From the NCBI GenBank assembly GCA_963827085.1, contig CAWGZY010000003.1, forward strand, positions 1,240,001-1,304,000: 64,000 nt of DNA. Reading direction: 5' to 3'. The translations under genes and the position numbers were made by a program. The notes under the pieces were generated by a model. The model saw nothing but the letters and a program-made list of their open reading frames with translations. It did not search any database and was not told where the DNA came from. This DNA is from JAGVPT01 sp963827085. Lineage in GTDB: Bacteria > Bacteroidota > Ignavibacteria > UBA10030 > UBA8401. Position 1 is the stretch's first letter; every line of letters begins with the position of its first letter. This document shows positions 53,246 to 61,326 of this stretch, in pieces.

Positions 53246-55240
53246 CTATTTCAGCAGCATCATCCTCTGAGTTTTGACAAACCCGCCGGCATTCATCCGA
53301 ACGAAGTATATGCCGCTGGAGAGCGAAGACGCGTTGAACTCAACTTCATACGATCCGGCTGCCTGCTTCCGGTCTACCAGGGTAGCAACCACTCTGCCGA
53401 GAATATCAAATACCTTAATGAGGACTTTCGAATCCGTTTGGACGTCGTATTTGATTTTTGTAGATGGGTTGAACGGATTCGGATAATTGTTGTAGAGTTG
53501 GTATTGATAGACTACTCCGGCATCACCCTGCTTGACGCCCGACGGGACTCCATTCGCAAACCAGATGCCGTACGCGGTGAAATCATCCAGCTCGATCTTG
53601 CCGGACCACGTGGTGGTATCAAGAGCGCCGGGATAATAGACCGCGACTCCAATTCTTGCCGGTTTCGTCGGATCAAATGTCCCGAGGTTAGCGAGCGAAT
53701 CGAGCTTCGTGATGGCCAGAGTAGTCCACTGACCGAGCGTGATCTGCTTGCCGACAGTGTCCGCCACCGCGACGCTGTCGTTCGTTCCGCCGTCGACATA
53801 AAACTTCACAATTGCGTTCACCGGCATCGACAGAGGGAGGTTGACAGCACATGTCAGTTTTGTCACAATGGAATCATTCTTCTGCATCACAACGCTATCT
53901 CTTACAGTTGCAAATTCGGGTGTCGAAGGAGATAGGCTGACACTCCCCTGCAGAACGTACCCCGACGACTTGCCGTAAAGTATACCGTTGGGGCGGGACA
54001 GCGTGCCGGTTGCCCACGACGGGACATAAAAGCCTTGTTTGCCTCCGTTTGCCGAACTGTCAAAATTCGCGATAACCCAGACTGGCGTTGTTATCGGCGG
54101 GGGCGGCACAGATAGAACTTGATTGACGAGTGAAACATTTTTAATGTAAATATTTCCCTGCCACGTCACTCCGCTCGGACCGCCGACCTGAATGCCAAGC
54201 TTCCTCAGATTGTCGCTGGCGTTGTTGAACGTGTTGAAGAAACTTCCGCTGACCGTATCGATGAAGCTCGCCTGAGCAAGGTCGAAATACAACGGAAACC
54301 ATTTTTCTTTCGGAATACTCTTTCCGATGTAGTCCCTCGGGCCGTACGGCGGCCAATTCCAACCCGGGTCGCTTTGTGCCCAGGTTTGAATATGAAAGGT
54401 ATCCGGGAAAGTCGAGGGAACGTACACCCAGAAGACCAGGGCATTCATGCCTCGTGCATTGATGCCTGAACCCGACGGCTGGAATCCGAAGGACGTGAAT
54501 GCTGTAGAAGCGGAGCCGTCCTGGAGCTCGAAGCCGGCAACGCCGGAGCTGTCTCCAATAGGTCCGGCATTCCAGAAGACGCTGTCCTTCCAGCCGTTGT
54601 TCCACTGTTCGCTGAATCCCTCGATGCTCGTTTTAAAATCTCCGAATACGGTTGGCTTCGCGCCGATGAGAGAAACGCTGTCGATGTACATGACCCCTTT
54701 CCAAACCGTTGTGCTATCTTTGCCGTTATTCCATTGAATGCCGAAATCGCCAAAGCCGTGGCCTGCAAGAAGGTCGTTTGCGGGGTCTGCAATACTTGAA
54801 TCCATGATCGGAGCGGAAAGCGGGTACCATTTGCCTTTCGGGATATCCTTCGCGTAATAGTCAGTCTCATTAAATGTCCAATTGATAGGGACCTGCCACC
54901 ACAAACCGATCACGAGGCTGTCGGGAATAGTGCTGTTCGCTGGAATGTAGACCCAATATGTGAGGTAGAGAGCGCCTTTCGTATCCTTCACCAATTGTTG
55001 GGTCACAGGACGTATCGCGTTATGGTCGTTGACTCCTTTAAGATCGAACGCCACGCCCATAACGCCGTTAGCGCTGTTTGTCGGATCGTTGGTCTGGTAA
55101 ATGCTGTCAGTGAGCGTTCCCCATCCGGCATCTTTGAAAATGCCGAGGCTCCCTTTTGTTCCGAAGCCTTCGAGCACCTGGGCACTCGCCAGGTGTGCGA
55201 GAAAAAACAGCCCCAACAAAAACGGTAGAAACTTTTTCAT
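53246..55240 (-). CDS. T9SS cargo protein with three carbohydrate-binding-like modules
   Basis: 664 residues. Signal peptide 1-20. Three beta-sandwich modules of about 180 residues (about 21-195, 196-380, 388-570), each with a similar order: a short FD/FE start, aromatic YWVYIPANS or FWVYVPSTF, W.P.....IGK(S/D)IPK.KWFPL, and a WKGV(I)MYIDSVSLIG end. The layout resembles CBM4/9/11-type glycan-binding modules; no catalytic motif. The last 85 residues are a T9SS sorting domain (YNNYPNPFNPSTKI ... GIYFVRMNAGGFVKTQRMMLLK). AGGAGG before the ATG. Between GH5 and a TonB receptor, so probably a surface glycan-binding protein. Confidence 0.82.
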   Translation of the reverse strand: MKKFLPFLLGLFFLAHLASAQVLEGFGTKGSLGIFKDAGWGTLTDSIYQTNDPTNSANGVMGVAFDLKGVNDHNAIRPVTQQLVKDTKGALYLTYWVYIPANSTIPDSLVIGLWWQVPINWTFNETDYYAKDIPKGKWYPLSAPIMDSSIADPANDLLAGHGFGDFGIQWNNGKDSTTVWKGVMYIDSVSLIGAKPTVFGDFKTSIEGFSEQWNNGWKDSVFWNAGPIGDSSGVAGFELQDGSASTAFTSFGFQPSGSGINARGMNALVFWVYVPSTFPDTFHIQTWAQSDPGWNWPPYGPRDYIGKSIPKEKWFPLYFDLAQASFIDTVSGSFFNTFNNASDNLRKLGIQVGGPSGVTWQGNIYIKNVSLVNQVLSVPPPPITTPVWVIANFDSSANGGKQGFYVPSWATGTLSRPNGILYGKSSGYVLQGSVSLSPSTPEFATVRDSVVMQKNDSIVTKLTCAVNLPLSMPVNAIVKFYVDGGTNDSVAVADTVGKQITLGQWTTLAITKLDSLANLGTFDPTKPARIGVAVYYPGALDTTTWSGKIELDDFTAYGIWFANGVPSGVKQGDAGVVYQYQLYNNYPNPFNPSTKIKYDVQTDSKVLIKVFDILGRVVATLVDRKQAAGSYEVEFNASSLSSGIYFVRMNAGGFVKTQRMMLLK

Positions 55241-55359
55241 TTTTTCCTCCTGTGAGTTGATCGCCTGCTGCTGTTGGATATCCTAATTCAATGAAATCGT
55301 ATGAAATACTTTCGCATAGTCAATACCTCAAATGGTAATACTTTATTCTAGAAGTATTT

Positions 55360-55640
55360 CAAAAACAAGTTGCTTTGTCCTTCCCGACGGTCGACGACTC
55401 GACTCGGCGAGGTCGACGACCATCGGGTCATTGACGATGCGCTCTCCCGCTCTTCGAGCGGTATCGCGTACCCAGGATGAACGCGCCATTTGCCTACCCT
55501 GTCCCGAAGGTGCAAAGGACTTCTTTGGAGTACCCTCGGGAAGCAATCCCGTTCCGCCGAGACGGAACGGGAGCGTCTGGCGAAACCGTCGCGGCTGCGT
55601 CTCCCGAAGGTCCGAAGGACTCCTCCGGAGGATGCCTTTG
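55360..55640. repeat. GC-rich repeat-containing intergenic segment
   Basis: Direct near-copies CCCGAAGGTGCAAAGGACTT (about 55503) and CCCGAAGGTCCGAAGGACTC (about 55603), and a perfect hairpin TCCCGTTCCG-CCGAGA-CGGAACGGGA (55547-55572). Also repeated GTCGACGA motifs near 55388-55420. It makes up most of the gene-less stretch 55241-55693 between the TonB receptor's 3' end and the CBM-protein start. Base composition differs from the AT-rich flanks. Confidence 0.55.
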
Positions 55641-55693
55641 GCAGAAGAATGACGGTAGATTACAAAATTCGATTTTTATTCTTGGAGGCCGTC

Positions 55694-58600
55694 CTAATAA
55701 TTAAACGTCAGTCCTAATTGTGCATTCATTCCGTATGTCTGCCCGTATGTCGGCAAATTACCTGCACCGACGGCAAGATACGCCGGATGACTGTAATAGT
55801 AACTATCAACATGATTGTTGAGATTTGTCGCATTGGCAAATATGTAGAGGTTATCTATGATTTGCTGCTTCAGCGAAATACTGAACAACAACACGTTGTC
55901 ATAGTAACTGTTCCTCAACCCATACTGGGTATCGATACTTTGCAGCGACAACTCCTGATATTCGAGCGAGAACCGTGAACTGAATCCCTTGTAATCCCAT
56001 CCGAGTATTGCATTATAGATTCCTTTCGGCTGGTCCTGTAACGGCCCTGCCGTTGTTGAATATATAAGCGTATCTTTAGCTCCTGTTCTTGGTGATTTTA
56101 CAAAGAAATATGGATACAGTTCATTGGAGCTCATGAATGAGGCATTAAGTTCGAGAACTATTCCGCTTAATAACCCGGGGAGATAGTAAAAATGTGTTTG
56201 CCACGAAAGCTCTATCCCTCTCAGATACGCATCGGCAGGATCATTCATTGGAATAGTACCACCTGCCGTTTTGCCATTTTGCGGATTGCCAATCAGGAAT
56301 GTTGAATCAAAATAACTTACGCCCGGCAACCTGCTGCTGAGGTCAGCTGGACCACCGACAATAGGATATGGGGAAAAAGGATAGTAATTTTGGAAGCTAT
56401 AAATAAGATTGCTGATATCCTTGTAAAACAGGTCAACCGTGAACAAGCCGACACTGTTGCTAAACACCGAAGCTCCGAGATCGTAATTCTTTGCAGTCGA
56501 GGGTTTTAAAAATGGGTTACCCGATGTAACACCGGTTGCGCCAGTCTGCAATATAACCAGAGGAGAAATATCCGAGTAACTCGGCAACGAAACACTCCTG
56601 TAGACTGCACCCATGATCTGAACATTCTCGGTCGCTTTATATTTAATATTGACGGAAGGATACCAATACGGGTTGTCTCTCTTTTTCTCCACCAAAATGG
56701 GGAGAGCGTTAAGACCATTTGCATTGGAACCGTTGGGTTGAATCTGGTACGCAGAAATATCGGTTTGTTCTTCCTGATAACGGGCACCCGGAACTATCGT
56801 GAGGCTATTGCCGATGTTAAACTCACCCATCAGATAGCCTGCCCGGGTCTTTTCTTTATCTGTATAGTTCTGGTCATAAGACCCAACTCCATCATAGTAG
56901 TAGGCGGCTTGCCACGCCGGAAATATGGTACCCTGCATATATGTCAATTTGTACGGGTCATACGCATCTCCAATAGGGTATCCTAAAATACTTGTTCTGT
57001 TGTAACTCGGATCGAGGAAATATTTTGCTTCAATTCCTCCTTCTTCAATAGTAGGGCTCGGATTAGCTCCCGTAAGAAATGGAATTGCAGCAATGAGATC
57101 TTGTCTTCTGCCTTTACTCCCTCCAAATTGTACATCGTAGTATAATCGGGAATTATCGCTGGAACGGTCGACGTCGTGGTATTTTGCACCAACCGACAAT
57201 TTTCCTGAAAAGTCCTCTGAAAGTTTGAACGGTACTTTCCAGTCGACCTTTGCATCGTATGAAGCGTCTGTCAGATTTGTATTGGTTTCCTCGATACCCC
57301 AGAGCACGGATTGCGACGCCCTCATGACACCCATGTCGCTTACTAATGCGGAAGGCTGTCCATAAGCCAGGGCAGCACCCGGGATGGCAGTCCCGGTGAG
57401 GCTCTGGATAAAATCAAACTCCTGTCCAAAGGGTGTATGTTGATCCCCTTTCGTGTACGATAATGATATTGGCAATTCCGTTCCGCCTATCTTAAATAAC
57501 GCCTGGAGCGAATGCGTCCGTTGTTCGGTCTTTGTATCGCTCACAAAAATCTGGTCTGTGAAACTATTGCTGGCGAAATCTGTCGAATAATTTCTCGTTA
57601 TGTTGCTGTCGTTTTTCTGATCGTACACGTTGAAGAATTTCACGTCTACAAAATCCGACTTATAATCCAGGATCAAACTCCCACCGTAGCGGTGTCTCTT
57701 CGTAGTATTGTCCGTCAGTTCTGCCGACGACGTGGGTACTTCAAATGTGGGGGGATTGGTTACTACAACCGATGAACGCACAGGAGTATCATAGGTGGCA
57801 TTAAGCTGGTCTGACGGAAGTTGTTTCTCCTCGATGTTTCCCTGTACCAAAACTCCGATTTGATCATCGACAAACCTGTCTCCCGCGCTCCCTGCAAATT
57901 TATAGTTATCATACGAACTGCGTAATTTTGTATAGCCGCCGTTTCCCCAAATATCATAATGGAAACCCGGCTGAGCCGTCTTTAACGTCAGGTTCACTGT
58001 CCCTCCCAACGCATCCGCATCCATATCCGGACGCAAGGTTTTCGATACTTCCACCCCTTTCACCAGATCGTCTCCCAGTAAACTCAAATCAACGCCACGG
58101 TCGCCGTAGTACGTCGAACTCATCGGAACGCCTTCGATGCTGATCTCGTTGTACTTCGGAGCTAATCCGCGAACGATGACTGCATCCGCTTCGCCGTTAT
58201 CTCTCTGTACCGAGATGCCCGGAAGCCTTCCGATCGATTCCGCGATATTCGCATCCGGCAATTCTTTCATCTTCTCGGCAGACACGACATTGATGATCGA
58301 GGTCGATGCCAGCTGTTCATTGATCGAGGCCAGCTGTCCTTTCGCCTGCGCTGTGATCACAACCGTCTCACCGATAACTGTTCCCGGCACCAACCGAATG
58401 TCCTGTTCTATCGTTGCATTTTCCGTTATTGTCACGTCGACAGTGGTCGAATTATACCCCACATATGAAATTTTTAATGTTTGTCTCCCCGCCGGCATAT
58501 TGTGGATAGTAAATTTTCCATCGATATCTGCTGCTGCCCCTAAGTTCGTGTTCACGACTAGGACATTGGCGCCGACGAGCGCCTCACCGGTCGCCTTGTC

Positions 58601-58720
58601 TAACACGCGGCCGTTCAGAGTACCTGATCCTTGTGCAAACAACGTTTGTGCTGCCATCAGCATCACTGCCGCGACTGCATACGCTAGTTTGCTTCGAGTG
58701 TAAGATATACCAATAGACAT
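55694..58720 (-). CDS. TonB-dependent receptor with N-terminal carboxypeptidase-like domain
   Basis: 1008 residues. Signal peptide 1-29. CarboxypepD_reg-like domain about 33-115 (GTLNGRVLDKATGEALVGANV ... HNMPAGRQTLKISYVGY), plug about 135-250 (INVVSAEKMKELPDANIAESIGRLPGISVQRDNGEADAVIVRG), and a 22-strand-type barrel to the terminal aromatic residue (QLGLTFNY). It should import a ligand, likely an oligosaccharide, across the outer membrane using TonB energy. No susD gene is adjacent. GAGGAG precedes the ATG. A close paralogue lies at 61327-64000. Confidence 0.95.
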   Translation of the reverse strand: MSIGISYTRSKLAYAVAAVMLMAAQTLFAQGSGTLNGRVLDKATGEALVGANVLVVNTNLGAAADIDGKFTIHNMPAGRQTLKISYVGYNSTTVDVTITENATIEQDIRLVPGTVIGETVVITAQAKGQLASINEQLASTSIINVVSAEKMKELPDANIAESIGRLPGISVQRDNGEADAVIVRGLAPKYNEISIEGVPMSSTYYGDRGVDLSLLGDDLVKGVEVSKTLRPDMDADALGGTVNLTLKTAQPGFHYDIWGNGGYTKLRSSYDNYKFAGSAGDRFVDDQIGVLVQGNIEEKQLPSDQLNATYDTPVRSSVVVTNPPTFEVPTSSAELTDNTTKRHRYGGSLILDYKSDFVDVKFFNVYDQKNDSNITRNYSTDFASNSFTDQIFVSDTKTEQRTHSLQALFKIGGTELPISLSYTKGDQHTPFGQEFDFIQSLTGTAIPGAALAYGQPSALVSDMGVMRASQSVLWGIEETNTNLTDASYDAKVDWKVPFKLSEDFSGKLSVGAKYHDVDRSSDNSRLYYDVQFGGSKGRRQDLIAAIPFLTGANPSPTIEEGGIEAKYFLDPSYNRTSILGYPIGDAYDPYKLTYMQGTIFPAWQAAYYYDGVGSYDQNYTDKEKTRAGYLMGEFNIGNSLTIVPGARYQEEQTDISAYQIQPNGSNANGLNALPILVEKKRDNPYWYPSVNIKYKATENVQIMGAVYRSVSLPSYSDISPLVILQTGATGVTSGNPFLKPSTAKNYDLGASVFSNSVGLFTVDLFYKDISNLIYSFQNYYPFSPYPIVGGPADLSSRLPGVSYFDSTFLIGNPQNGKTAGGTIPMNDPADAYLRGIELSWQTHFYYLPGLLSGIVLELNASFMSSNELYPYFFVKSPRTGAKDTLIYSTTAGPLQDQPKGIYNAILGWDYKGFSSRFSLEYQELSLQSIDTQYGLRNSYYDNVLLFSISLKQQIIDNLYIFANATNLNNHVDSYYYSHPAYLAVGAGNLPTYGQTYGMNAQLGLTFNY

Positions 58721-59079
58721 TTTTTCTTCTCCTCAAGATACTTTTTTACTATTTATTATCCCCTGATAAGCGGGGGATGGTTCATTGAACTTGAGCCTTG
58801 AAATCAAGCGCGGTGAGGGAGAATTTGAAGCGACGACGGAAAAAATCGTGCACTTGCAAGAGACGATCACCCTGTGCCGCAAGAATGTAGTCAATCGGAA
58901 AGACATTTTCAAGAATCACGAGGGCTTTTTGGGGAATATTCGATACCCAAACCGGACAGATCATTGTCGTTGCTGCCACGCTGCCGAATGCCCGAGTGAA
59001 CGTCGCCGGCGAATTCTGCCTCTTCTTCATTGGCATTCGAACCGGCTTATTCGTTCATCGTTTCCCCTTTAAAAAAAGA
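58721..59079. other. Gene-less stretch between TonB receptor and terminator
   Basis: About 360 bases. Two opposed open frames (58785-59072 plus, 58782-59036 minus) occur, neither with a ribosome site or a recognisable family. The minus frame (FTRAFGSVAATTMICPVW...) looks a little more protein-like and could be a gene relic. It should contain the TonB receptor promoter. Confidence 0.4.
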
Positions 59080-59107
59080 AAGGCGGCTCGCCAAAGCGAG
59101 CCGCCTT
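59080..59107 (-). terminator. Strong hairpin terminator
   Basis: Perfect 12-bp stem AAGGCGGCTCGC/GCGAGCCGCCTT, loop CAAA, followed on the minus strand by TTCTTTTTTT. It lies 47 bases beyond the stop at 59154. Confidence 0.9.
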
Positions 59108-59153
59108 CTCGTAGTACATCGCAGACCTGATTAAAGAATCAAGGCAGATCCGC

Positions 59154-59783
59154 TTACTTCAACAGAAGCATCTTCTTTACGCTCGTGAAGTTGCCGGCGG
59201 AGAGACGATAGATATACATGCCGCTAGCAAGATTTCGGGCGTCAAAGTTTACGCTATGCGAGCCGGCGGAAAGGTTTCCGTTGACCAGCGTCGCCACTAC
59301 CTGACCGAGCGTGTTGTAGACCTTCAACTGAACATTCGACTGTTGCGGAATTGAGAAGTCGATCTGTGTTGACGGGTTGAACGGGTTCGGATAGTTTTGC
59401 GAAAGTTCAAACGTTGTTGCAACGCCTGTTTTCGCCGCTTTAACCGCTGTAATACCATTCAATGATAAATATCTGCTCACAACGAGACCTAATTCGTTGG
59501 CATGAGCCGCAGCATAGGCAGCATTTTTCGTATCATCCCAGATTAAGGAACCTATCGGGAATTGATCGATCGTAGAGATAGCAGAGGACTGACTGAAGTT
59601 CTCCGTTAGATCGGTGAACTTGGAAATTCCAACCTGATCACCGGCTGCGAGTGCGGTCGACTGGGTTATTCCGTCTGTCTTCGAACCACCGACAATACCG
59701 GGCAGAGTTTGTCGGATTGTAGTCGCCATAAATATAGGCGCTGCTGGTAATAGCAGGTTTAGAGGGGAATCTTGGATCGCCAT
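59154..59783 (-). CDS. Beta-helix T9SS protein, C-terminal part after a frameshift
   Basis: The reading frame that carries the end of the protein starting at 61164. Its useful part begins near 59706 with LPGIVGGSKTDGITQSTAL and ends in a T9SS sorting domain (LSQNYPNPFNPSTQI ... GMYIYRLSAGNFTSVKKMLLLK). The residues before that (MAIQDSPLNLLL...) are out of frame. Removing one T near 59706 joins NPTN to LPGIVGG in one protein of about 670 residues. Confidence 0.8.
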   Translation of the reverse strand: MAIQDSPLNLLLPAAPIFMATTIRQTLPGIVGGSKTDGITQSTALAAGDQVGISKFTDLTENFSQSSAISTIDQFPIGSLIWDDTKNAAYAAAHANELGLVVSRYLSLNGITAVKAAKTGVATTFELSQNYPNPFNPSTQIDFSIPQQSNVQLKVYNTLGQVVATLVNGNLSAGSHSVNFDARNLASGMYIYRLSAGNFTSVKKMLLLK

Positions 59784-61164
59784 ACACAGCCTGATTCCAT
59801 TCCGCCATCAAAGTTACGACGGCTGCACTCATGCCGTACGGAACGGGACTGGTTGTGGGTTGCGTGGTGCTCTCTTCAATCATCCCGCCATTTGGCGGCG
59901 CATAAGCGGCCATCAATGCTGCCGTGCGTGAATTCTCCCACTCGCCCGGTATATTGTGTACCGGCTGCGGTTTCCTAAATATAGTGAACCAACCCAAATC
60001 TGACGGTATCGCGTTAAACGCTCCGGGGCTAGTACCGGTGTCGGCTTGGATATACGTGTTACTATTGTAATATCCGCTTGCTATCAGTGGGTCATTGAAA
60101 TTGATGTTGTTCGAAATATATACCGGCAAATACTGGAGACCCATCACGCGCGCGAAAGAAGCTGTATCGCCAGGTGTACCTTCATACTTCGGCTGGGTTA
60201 TCAGTCCGTTCGTGGCATTATTCGTGTCGATGTTAATTGTGCTCATGAATAATTTGTCAGGATCCTGACCGCTGTTCGTCACGTTTGAATCTTCGCCGAC
60301 CCAGTTCTGGTTGACAAAAATATTGTTCGTGACATAGAAGGTGCGGTGATACGGAGATAAGAGCCAGTATTTCTTCTGGTTGATGATCGTGTTATGGTTG
60401 AAGTACGCAAAGTCGGTAAGCTGATTTTGCTGCAGGAATGTAAGACCTCCGCTTGTCGTTGTAACGTTTTCAACCCACAACGTGTCAATCGGATGCTTGC
60501 ATTGGAAGACTCTTGAACTCCACCACTGACCCGGTTCGAACATGTTCCGGAAATAGCAGTTGGTGATGAAGAACTTCGCTCCATACGGCCAGCCGCCGAT
60601 CGCGCCTGTTTCGTTCGTGCAATCAAAAATATCCGTGTTGCTGAATTCAAACAAATCCTGGTCGAGGATCAACTGCTGCGGATGCTGGTTCGCCGTGCCG
60701 CAATAGAAGAGCTCGGATTGGAGGTTTCCATCCAATTCCATAACCTGCCAGTGAACGTTCTTAATTGTGATGCTGCCATACACCTTATTGGCAGCGACCT
60801 CTGTTCCGTTACTCGGCTGCAATAAGACGATCGGTTTTGCATGTGCCGATGGGTTGTTAGGATCGGGAACACCGACTATCGTCAATGTACCGGTCGGATT
60901 GTTGAAGTACATCGGCGTCAATTGAAAATAGACCTGACCTTCATAGAGTGCGTAAACTCTATTCGGATCTTTCCTTGCGCCTGACGCGGTAGTATCGTTA
61001 CTGATAGTGCTGTCCATTTCTCCTAACCATCCATTACCCGCAAAATCGGACCCGGAGATGTAGGCAGTATCACCACTTATCTTCACTTGAGCCATGGAAC
61101 GGCTCGCCACAAAGCTTGCCATCAGTATAACGATAAACAAGCAGAGTACCATTCTTGCTTTCAT
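59638..61164 (-). CDS. Beta-helix-like exported protein, N-terminal part before a frameshift
   Basis: Signal peptide 1-25 (MKARMVLCLFIVILM...SMAQ), then a right-handed beta-helix-like sequence with short repeating strands and Asn ladders: ITIKNVHWQVMELDGN, FFITNCYFRNMF, LWVENVTTTSGGLTF, FAYFNHNTIINQKKYW, FYVTNNIFVNQNWVG. Pectate-lyase-type folds look like this, so it may be a polysaccharide lyase or glycan-binding protein; no active site could be assigned. The frame fails near 59706 and the last about 20 residues (YCRWFEDRRNNPV...) are spurious. AGGAG before the ATG. It lies between the two TonB receptors. Confidence 0.75.
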   Translation of the reverse strand: MKARMVLCLFIVILMASFVASRSMAQVKISGDTAYISGSDFAGNGWLGEMDSTISNDTTASGARKDPNRVYALYEGQVYFQLTPMYFNNPTGTLTIVGVPDPNNPSAHAKPIVLLQPSNGTEVAANKVYGSITIKNVHWQVMELDGNLQSELFYCGTANQHPQQLILDQDLFEFSNTDIFDCTNETGAIGGWPYGAKFFITNCYFRNMFEPGQWWSSRVFQCKHPIDTLWVENVTTTSGGLTFLQQNQLTDFAYFNHNTIINQKKYWLLSPYHRTFYVTNNIFVNQNWVGEDSNVTNSGQDPDKLFMSTINIDTNNATNGLITQPKYEGTPGDTASFARVMGLQYLPVYISNNINFNDPLIASGYYNSNTYIQADTGTSPGAFNAIPSDLGWFTIFRKPQPVHNIPGEWENSRTAALMAAYAPPNGGMIEESTTQPTTSPVPYGMSAAVVTLMAEWNQAVYGDPRFPSKPAITSSAYIYGDYNPTNSARYCRWFEDRRNNPVDRTRSR

Positions 61165-61326
61165 TTTTTTCTCCTAAAGTTAGTGGAAAACAACGTGAAC
61201 ATGCTTATGCTGAGTTTTTTGCCTTTTTCCCATCCCTCCTTTCTAAATTTTTACGGTTTATGTGGTTCGTGCTATTGACTATGTTGAGAAGATTTCGGTT
61301 TAATTGAAACAACAACATTATGGATG

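Noticed and set aside
58782..59072. Opposed 84- and 95-codon frames
   Set aside because: Neither has a start signal or family; described only as gene-less DNA with a possible relic.
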